From JAZQLP01 sp045629205 (GTDB lineage: Bacteria > Bacillota > Clostridia > Oscillospirales > UBA644), in NCBI GenBank assembly GCA_045629205.1, contig JAZQQT010000153.1, positions 1-12,148 on the forward strand: a stretch of DNA of 12,148 nucleotides, written 5' to 3'. Made by a program: the position numbers and the translations under genes. Below, in pieces: positions 1 through 3,779 of this stretch. Positions within the stretch are counted from its first letter, which is position 1; each line of letters begins with the position of its first letter. The notes beneath the pieces are model-generated. The model was not told where the DNA came from. It worked only from the letters and a program-made list of their open reading frames with translations, and ran no database searches.

Positions 1-23
1 GACTCAATCTTTCTATAGAGCAT
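1..23 (-). CDS. Start of a leftward gene, possibly an AAA ATPase of the DUF4143-associated type
   Basis: Read on the minus strand from base 23, an ATG opens the peptide MLYRKIE and runs off the left edge. A GGAGG ribosome binding site (complement of 31-35) sits seven bases upstream, and a strong promoter lies behind it, so the start is well supported although only seven codons are visible. Many ATP-binding proteins with a DUF4143 C-terminus begin with a similar M-x-Y-R-K-I-E stretch followed by a Walker A motif. That resemblance is the only basis for the family suggestion and is weak. Confidence 0.6.
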
Positions 24-53
24 ATAAGCACCTCCAGTCAATTTTTCAAGTAT

Positions 54-82
54 ATTATAGCACACTATTTCTGACATTTCAA
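54..82 (-). promoter_or_regulatory. Sigma70-type promoter of the leftward gene
   Basis: On the minus strand TTGAAA (82-77) and TATAAT (59-54) are separated by exactly 17 bases. Transcription would start near base 47, giving a leader of about 24 nt that contains the GGAGG site of the gene starting at base 23. Confidence 0.75.
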
Positions 83-239
83 CATATTTTCAAAAATAAT
101 AATACAACTTTTCAATATTGAGTAACGTTTCGTATGGAAACATCTCAAGAATCATACGCAAGCAATCCCTTTTTAACTTATTGACAGAACCGGGTTTTGT
201 TTTTTCGTATTATCGTGTCCTTTTTCTTTGTCTTTTGCG

Positions 240-279
240 TCGCATTTCCCGCACTCTGAAAAACCGAAAAGAAATGCGA
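240..279. repeat. Inverted repeat with 9-bp arms
   Basis: TCGCATTTC (240-248) is an exact reverse complement of GAAATGCGA (271-279), with a 22-base spacer. It ends seven bases before the -35 box of the rightward promoter at 286. It could be an operator or an RNA hairpin. There is no downstream T-run, so it is not a canonical terminator in the rightward direction. Confidence 0.5.
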
Positions 280-285
280 AACACC

Positions 286-314
286 TTGAAAAAGCGAAGC
301 GGATATGGTATACT
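286..314 (+). promoter_or_regulatory. Strong sigma70-type promoter, rightward
   Basis: TTGAAA (286-291), a 17-base spacer and TATACT (309-314) make a near-consensus promoter. The expected transcription start is near 321. No translated gene follows; the next clear landmarks are a tRNA-Pro 3' half (531-579) and a terminator (585-614). This fits a stable-RNA promoter. Confidence 0.7.
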
Positions 315-530
315 GTAATCAGCGGATTGCGGCAGTCGGCTGAAGAAAGAACGTGCGAAAAGCGATCATCGCCGATGACGAAACCGACGGTGATTTTTCA
401 TGACCACATATCAGACCATATCCCGTCATCGAGCGGATGGAAACAACGGAGACAAGAGGTCCCCAGACGATGCTTTTCCGAGCGGAAAGGGTCAGAAAGG
501 GCTGTTTTTCAAGGCAAAATCGTTTCCGTT

Positions 531-579
531 ACTGTTTGGGAGCAGGATGTCGCAGGTTCGACCCCTGTCATTCCGACCA
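531..579 (+). pseudogene. tRNA-Pro(UGG) 3' half (tRNA remnant or attachment-site-like)
   Basis: The segment holds a tRNA-Pro anticodon loop (TTTGGGA type, one T short), the 3' anticodon strand GCAGG, a variable loop ATGTC, a full T-arm (552-568, stem GCAGG/CCTGT, loop TTCGACC), acceptor strand CATTCCG, discriminator A and encoded CCA (577-579). The normal D-arm and 5' acceptor do not lie at the usual distance upstream: the sequence from about 490 to 530 has no GG-containing D-loop. The 3' half of a tRNA gene with its terminator is the usual landmark of the distal junction of an integrated element, though no integrase is visible here. An ordinary decayed tRNA is equally possible. Confidence 0.7.
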
Positions 580-584
580 AAAAA

Positions 585-614
585 GATCCGGGAGCATTTC
601 CCGGGTCTTTTTTT
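585..614 (+). terminator. Intrinsic terminator after the tRNA-Pro 3' half
   Basis: GATCCGGGA (585-593) pairs with TCCCGGGTC (599-607) over nine positions with one G-T pair and a five-base loop. Seven T residues follow (608-614). It begins six bases after the tRNA CCA end, as expected for a tRNA transcription unit. Confidence 0.85.
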
Positions 615-617
615 GCC

Positions 618-740
618 CTTATTCGATATCAAATGTCGTTTATGATGCTTTGCGATTTTATCTTCTTTGATTCGAGCTTTTACCTCGGCAATCATTTCTT
701 TAAGCAGAATTTCACATTCTTCATGTGTCTTTGATAGTAG
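618..740 (-). pseudogene. Fragment of a leftward reading frame, unknown product
   Basis: On the minus strand the frame from 740 down to about 618 reads like coding sequence: charged and helical, with LLKEMIAEVKARIKEDKIAK within it. A stop (complement of 741-743) precedes it, no ribosome binding site supports the single ATG at 695, and the frame then runs into the complement of the terminator and tRNA half. It looks like a leftover gene piece lying directly beside the tRNA terminator. I do not recognise the family. The coding impression could be chance. Confidence 0.25.
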
Positions 741-771
741 TTATTTGAAAAAGTCTCACACAACTGACAAA

Positions 772-814
772 CTGAAATAGAAGGAAATCTCCATTCAGTA
801 TTTCAGCCTTTTTT
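772..814 (+). terminator. Probable terminator, large loop
   Basis: CTGAAATA (772-779) and TATTTCAG (799-806) are exact reverse complements, followed by CC and six T residues (809-814). The loop is 19 bases and the stem is AT-rich, so it is a weaker candidate than the terminator at 585. Confidence 0.5.
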
Positions 815-831
815 ACAATAATATCTTATTG

Positions 832-848
832 ACATTTTTGTAAAATGT
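832..848. repeat. 17-bp palindrome upstream of the PH/LRR unit (possible operator)
   Basis: ACATTTT (832-838) and AAAATGT (842-848) are exact reverse complements around TGT. The palindrome overlaps a TTGACA (829-834) and abuts the candidate -35 at 850, where a repressor would be well placed. No regulator gene is adjacent. Confidence 0.4.
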
Positions 849-849
849 A

Positions 850-878
850 TTGAACCGCGTTAAATAATATGTTATTTT
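850..878 (+). promoter_or_regulatory. Candidate promoter of the PH-like/LRR unit
   Basis: TTGAAC (850-855), 17 bases and TATTTT (873-878) lie shortly before an AGGAGG ribosome binding site at 894-899. An AT-rich alternative -10 (AATAAT, 863-868) is also present, so the exact promoter is uncertain. Confidence 0.4.
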
Positions 879-908
879 CCGGAGTGTTTATACAGGAGGC
901 AGTTACCG

Positions 909-1173
909 ATGGACAAAAAATTATACCGGTCATCATGGACAATCGGAAAGTGTTCCGGTTTCGGAACCTCATTTCACAAAAGGCGTATTTTATATTACAA
1001 ATCAACGGATAATATTTGTTTCAGGCGAAAACGGATTTGATCAAAAACTCAGTAAGTTGACCGCCGTATCGCCATTTAAAGATGCAATTCAATTACAGTT
1101 CGGAAGTAAGTCACATACGGTTCTTTTACCGGACGGAACAATTGCAAAAATGACATTAGATTTACTTTTGTAA
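909..1173 (+). pseudogene. PH/GRAM-like domain protein, frameshifted after the start
   Basis: An excellent AGGAGG (894-899) sits nine bases before an ATG at 909, but that frame meets a stop after about 45 codons. The frame one base over, open to the TAA at 1171-1173, encodes a convincing domain: GVFYITNQRIIFVSG, then LSKLTAVSPF, then LQFGSKSHTVLLPDG. This alternating pattern is typical of bacterial PH/GRAM-like domains (ITNQRhhF motif). The domain frame has no start codon of its own near the ribosome site. Removing one A from the run of six at 914-919 would join the ATG to the domain frame and give a protein of about 87 residues beginning MDKNYTGHHG. It is therefore either a recent pseudogene, a sequencing error, or a gene needing slippage. 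It is followed after 11 bases by the LRR gene and is probably co-transcribed with it. Confidence 0.65.
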
Positions 1174-1184
1174 AGGATAATACT

Positions 1185-3056
1185 ATGATAGATTTAAAGG
1201 ACCTTATAACAAAATATCCGGAATGCATGGAAAGTGCAGCAAAATTGAAAGCGTTTCTTACGGATCTTTATCCTTCTGAAAAGGCTCGTATCAATATATT
1301 GACCGCGATATGGAACACCGGCATTGCGGATGAAATCCGACATTCCAATAGAATTGACAGGATTGTAATATCCAATTACTGCAGCCGCCTTGAGAACGAA
1401 TTCGGATATTCTGAAAAATTATCAAAAGAATGTATCGAATTGTGCTATGCCGCATTCGATATAAAAGAAGAGAATATTGTTCAGACTTCATCGGCGAAAG
1501 AACAGAATCAAAAGACTATTCATGCGGCATCACCTGCAGAACCAAACAAAAAGCAATCAAAACAATCAATGCCAGCAAGTCCGCTTTGCTTTTTTGAAAT
1601 CGCGAATGGTGAACTTACAAGCTATAAAGGCCCGGGTGTAATTGTCGTAATTCCTGACAGCGTAACGAGTATTGGCGATTCCGCGTTTAAAGATTGTAAA
1701 AGACTGCAAAGCGTAACCATTCCTGACAGCGTAACGAGAATTGGCGATGATGCGTTTAGTTATTGTGAAAGTCTGCAAAGCGTAACCATTCCTGACAGTG
1801 TAACGAGTATTGGCGATTGGACGTTTAGGGATTGTGAAAGTCTGCAAAGCGTAACCATTCCTGACAGCGTAACGAGAATTGGCGATGATGCGTTTAGGTC
1901 TTGTAAAAGTCTGCAAAGCGTAACCATACCTGACAGTGTAACGAGTATTGGGAAAAATGCGTTTGGTGATTGTAAAAGACTGCAAAGCGTAACCATTCCA
2001 AATAGTGTAACGAGTATTGGCAAATCTGCGTTTATTGGTTGTCCATTGTTACAAGATAAGAATGGTTTTGTGATAATCCGTGATATATTATTTGATTATT
2101 TTGGAAACGATACGAATGTCGTAATTCCTGACAGTGTAACGAGTATTGGCGATTCCGCGTTTAGTTTTTGTAAAAGTCTGCAAAGCGTAACCATTCCTGA
2201 CAGTGTAACGAGTATTGGCGATTCCGCGTTTAGTTATTGTAAAAGTCTGCAAAGCGTAACCATTCCTGACAGTGTAACGAGTATTGGCGATTATGCGTTT
2301 AGGGATTGTGAAAGACTGCAAAGCGTAACCATCCCTGACAGTGTAACGAGTATTGGCTATTCCGTGTTTGAGAATTGTCCATTGTTACAAGATAAGAATG
2401 GTTTTGTGATAATCCGTGATATATTATTTCGTTATTTTGGAAACGATACGAATGTCGTAATTCCTGACAGTGTAACGAGTATTGGCAATTTGGCGTTTGC
2501 GAGCTGTACAAGTCTGCAAAGCGTAACCATTCCAAATAGCGTAACGAGTATTGGCGATTTTGCGTTTAGTTATTGTGAAAGTCTGCAAAGCGTAACCATA
2601 CCTGACAGTGTAACGAGTATTGGCCGTTCCGCGTTTGATGGTTGTGAAAGACTACAAAGCGTAACCATACCTGACAGTGTAACGAGTATTGGCCGTTCCG
2701 CGTTTTATTGTTGTAAAAGACTGCAAAGCGTAACCATTCCAAATAGTGTAACGAGTATTGGCGATTATGCGTTTAGGTATTGTGAAAGACTGCAAAGCGT
2801 AACCATTCCTGACAGTGTAACGAGTATTGGCAATTTGGCGTTTGCGAGCTGTACAAGTCTGCAAAACGTAACCATTCCTGACAGTGTAACGAGTATTGGC
2901 AATGATGCGTTTAGGTTTTGTGAAAGTCTGCAAAGCGTAACCATTTCAGAGGCTGCCAAATATGCAACAGAACATTTTATTTCGATCGAATATTCATCAT
3001 CAAATCAATCAATGCCCGCAAGTCCGCTTTGTGATTTTGATGAATTGTCAAACTAA
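1185..3056 (+). CDS. BspA-type leucine-rich-repeat protein with an N-terminal helical domain
   Basis: The protein has 623 residues. Residues 1-95 form a helical domain (DLITKYPE, LYPSEKARINIL, GIADEIR) seen at the front of other clostridial cytoplasmic proteins, whose function is unknown to me. Residues 96-153 are a polar linker. Residues 154-584 hold 17 LRR_5 repeats of 23 residues (core TIPDSVTSIG, AF, C, LQS), with two 20-residue insertions of the form LLQDKNGFVIIRDILF at repeats 6 and 10. The tail repeats the linker motif QSMPASPLC. There is no signal peptide and no anchor, so the protein is predicted to be cytoplasmic, unlike classical secreted BspA. Ribosome binding site AAAGGA precedes the ATG. 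The last two bases of the stop codon lie inside the IS30-derived element at 3055, so the original C-terminus has probably been lost. LRR domains of this type usually bind proteins; no partner can be inferred. Confidence 0.9.
   Translation: MIDLKDLITKYPECMESAAKLKAFLTDLYPSEKARINILTAIWNTGIADEIRHSNRIDRIVISNYCSRLENEFGYSEKLSKECIELCYAAFDIKEENIVQTSSAKEQNQKTIHAASPAEPNKKQSKQSMPASPLCFFEIANGELTSYKGPGVIVVIPDSVTSIGDSAFKDCKRLQSVTIPDSVTRIGDDAFSYCESLQSVTIPDSVTSIGDWTFRDCESLQSVTIPDSVTRIGDDAFRSCKSLQSVTIPDSVTSIGKNAFGDCKRLQSVTIPNSVTSIGKSAFIGCPLLQDKNGFVIIRDILFDYFGNDTNVVIPDSVTSIGDSAFSFCKSLQSVTIPDSVTSIGDSAFSYCKSLQSVTIPDSVTSIGDYAFRDCERLQSVTIPDSVTSIGYSVFENCPLLQDKNGFVIIRDILFRYFGNDTNVVIPDSVTSIGNLAFASCTSLQSVTIPNSVTSIGDFAFSYCESLQSVTIPDSVTSIGRSAFDGCERLQSVTIPDSVTSIGRSAFYCCKRLQSVTIPNSVTSIGDYAFRYCERLQSVTIPDSVTSIGNLAFASCTSLQNVTIPDSVTSIGNDAFRFCESLQSVTISEAAKYATEHFISIEYSSSNQSMPASPLCDFDELSN
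1644..2936 (+). repeat. 17 tandem 69-bp coding repeats (two with 60-bp insertions)
   Basis: The repeats are nearly identical in DNA as well as protein, especially the block encoding SVTIPDSVTSIG. The total span equals 17 x 69 plus 2 x 60 bases. Differences between units cluster in the codons before and after the conserved AF and around the conserved C. Long identical tracts make the array prone to unit gain and loss by recombination or replication slippage. Confidence 0.9.
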
Positions 3057-3108
3057 GTGCAACAATTTTTAAGGCAATCATCAAATAAATCAACAGGTTT
3101 ATTATAGT

Positions 3109-3444
3109 TTAAGATTTTTTAGGCCTGGCGTTAATTAACGCCAGGTTCTTTTTTAATGTTGTAGGGCTAACTCTTGAAATGTTTCTACCCTTAGGGTAGA
3201 ATTCACGGAGTAAACCGTTAAGATTTTCATTTGTTCCCTTTTGCCACGCACAATATTTCTTTTGAGCTGTGTGGGGATAGTATGTCGGTATGTCATACAT
3301 GTGCGTTCTGTTTCTTTTTCATTCCCTTGAAACCGTTCCAACATTTCGCCCCATCAATTTTGCTATTTTTCGATAACTATATCTCTTTAGATAATATTCC
3401 CGTAGACAACAGCGTTCTTCTATGGTAAGATGTGTATAGTTCAT
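3109..3444 (-). pseudogene. IS30-family transposase, internal deletion plus in-frame stop
   Basis: From the ATG at 3444 the frame reads MNYTHLTIEERCCLREYY and continues through a helix-turn-helix region (YSYRKIAKLMGRN, GTVSRE), which is the DNA-binding N-terminus of IS30-type transposases. Codon 42 is TGA, after which the same frame continues to KKYC and jumps directly to the C-terminal signature CAWQKGTNENLNGLL and LINARPKKS. About 110 codons remain of a usual 300-350. The central part with the first two catalytic acidic residues of the DDE core is missing; the glutamate of the NEN motif remains. The joint falls at a Tyr-Cys codon pair, where KKYC and DPYC-like segments of intact relatives share sequence, which suggests deletion through microhomology. 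The product cannot be an active transposase. Confidence 0.85.
3124..3154 (+). terminator. Perfect-palindrome terminator inside the IS30 remnant
   Basis: CCTGGCGTTAA (3124-3134) and TTAACGCCAGG (3135-3145) form a 22-bp perfect palindrome followed by TTC and six T residues. Read rightward it should end transcripts from the LRR unit. The same bases encode the C-terminal NLALINAR of the transposase on the opposite strand. Confidence 0.7.
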
Positions 3445-3553
3445 ATATTTCCTCCTGGTTTTTGTTTTCTTGTAAACTACATTATACCACGGATTTATAT
3501 GAACTCTTTTTTTTGTTTACTGTTGCACTTGTTAGTATAACTCACCTACAAGT

Positions 3554-3590
3554 AAAAATGGTTTTGTGATAATAAACGGTATGACCTTCC
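3554..3590 (+). pseudogene. Scrap of LRR coding sequence downstream of the IS element
   Basis: Bases 3554-3573 match 19 of 20 bases of the inserted block found twice in the LRR gene (the codons for KNGFVII). In frame they read KNGFVIINGMT. The frame degrades shortly afterwards. This is best explained as the surviving distal part of the LRR gene, or of a neighbouring LRR gene, separated from 1185-3054 by the IS30-type insertion. Confidence 0.6.
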
Positions 3591-3617
3591 CGTTTTCCTT
3601 CTGCGTTAGTCGGATGG

Positions 3618-3653
3618 TAAGGCGGCAGCAACAATATTGTTGCTGCCGCCTTA
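3618..3653. repeat. 36-bp perfect palindrome just upstream of a consensus promoter
   Basis: The 18-base arm TAAGGCGGCAGCAACAAT (3618-3635) is followed immediately by its exact reverse complement (3636-3653), with no spacer. No T-run follows on either strand, so it is not a canonical terminator. It ends four bases before the -35 box of the promoter for the fusion gene. It could be an operator, a hairpin that insulates the promoter, or the remnant of a terminator that has lost its T-tract. Confidence 0.8.
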
Positions 3654-3657
3654 TGAA

Positions 3658-3686
3658 TTGACAACCATAATGCATTGTGTTATAAT
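3658..3686 (+). promoter_or_regulatory. Exact-consensus sigma70 promoter of the fusion gene
   Basis: TTGACA (3658-3663), 17 bases and TATAAT (3681-3686) match the consensus at all twelve positions with optimal spacing. Transcription should start near 3693, leaving a leader of about 87 nt before the ATG at 3780. So strong a core promoter normally implies repression or downstream control, which fits the palindrome upstream and the foldable leader. Confidence 0.85.
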
Positions 3687-3694
3687 AAAATCGC

Positions 3695-3778
3695 TAACGA
3701 CTTGAAATTTTCCCGAAATATTGTCCGTTAAGATGCTCGATCAGGCAAAAGCGGTATTTCGGTTGAGGGACATAACGG
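3695..3778 (+). promoter_or_regulatory. Foldable leader with mutually exclusive stems, possible translational control
   Basis: CCGTTA (3725-3730) can pair with TAACGG (3773-3778), which ends one base before the start codon. The enclosed CTCGATC (3736-3742) can pair with GGTTGAG (3761-3767), burying the likely ribosome site GAGG. Alternatively CGTTA (3726-3730) can pair with TAACG (3695-3699) and free the start region. The layout resembles a two-state switch. It matches no riboswitch class I know, and short pairings like these can arise by chance. Confidence 0.35.
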
Positions 3779-3779
3779 T

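Larger units (their letters stand above)
321..614 (+). ncRNA. Putative untranslated RNA ending in a tRNA-Pro-like 3' half
   Basis: The interval is bounded by a near-consensus promoter and an intrinsic terminator, giving a predicted transcript of about 290 nt. The open frames inside it lack good ribosome binding sites and do not look like real proteins. The 3' part is a tRNA-Pro(UGG) half with an encoded CCA. The 5' end carries CGGATTG at 323-329, right at the predicted start site. It can pair with the 3' acceptor strand CATTCCG (569-575) at six of seven positions, and GGCAGTCGG after it resembles a tRNA-Pro D-arm lacking two bases. Either a tRNA gene has been split by about 190 nt, or two unrelated pieces have come together. 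I do not recognise the middle part, and it is not a tmRNA I can identify. Confidence 0.3.
3055..3530 (-). mobile_element. Internally deleted IS30-family element, non-autonomous (476 bp)
   Basis: AAGTGCAACA (3055-3064) and its exact reverse complement TGTTGCACTT (3521-3530) form the termini. Between them, on the minus strand, lie an extended -10 (TGGTATAAT, 3489-3481), an AGGAGG-type ribosome site and a transposase reading frame retaining only its two ends. No matching target duplication flanks the termini, so the exact boundaries could be off by a base or two, or the duplication has decayed. The element sits between the LRR gene and a scrap of LRR coding sequence. Confidence 0.75.

Noticed and set aside
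321..614. tmRNA or T-box leader
   Set aside because: The 3' end is tRNA-Pro-like, there is no recognisable tag reading frame ending in ALAA and no T-box motif.
492..617. Leftward frame containing RGRTCDILLPNS
   Set aside because: This is the translated complement of the tRNA T-arm and acceptor, a common false protein match.
228..734. A 168-codon rightward frame and overlapping smaller frames (118-318, 400-645, 437-670)
   Set aside because: They run through a promoter, the tRNA-Pro half and a terminator, have no ribosome binding sites and lack protein-like composition.
1644..2936. CRISPR-like array
   Set aside because: The regular repeats are 69-bp coding units in one open frame encoding LRRs, with no unique spacers and no cas genes.
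1566..2959. Several leftward frames within the LRR gene
   Set aside because: They are antisense shadows of the repeated codons, show the same periodicity and have no ribosome sites.
3231..3428. Rightward 65-codon frame across the IS30 remnant
   Set aside because: It is antisense to the recognisable transposase frame and has no ribosome site.
3618..3653. Calling the 36-bp palindrome an intrinsic terminator
   Set aside because: No T-run follows on either strand and there is no loop.
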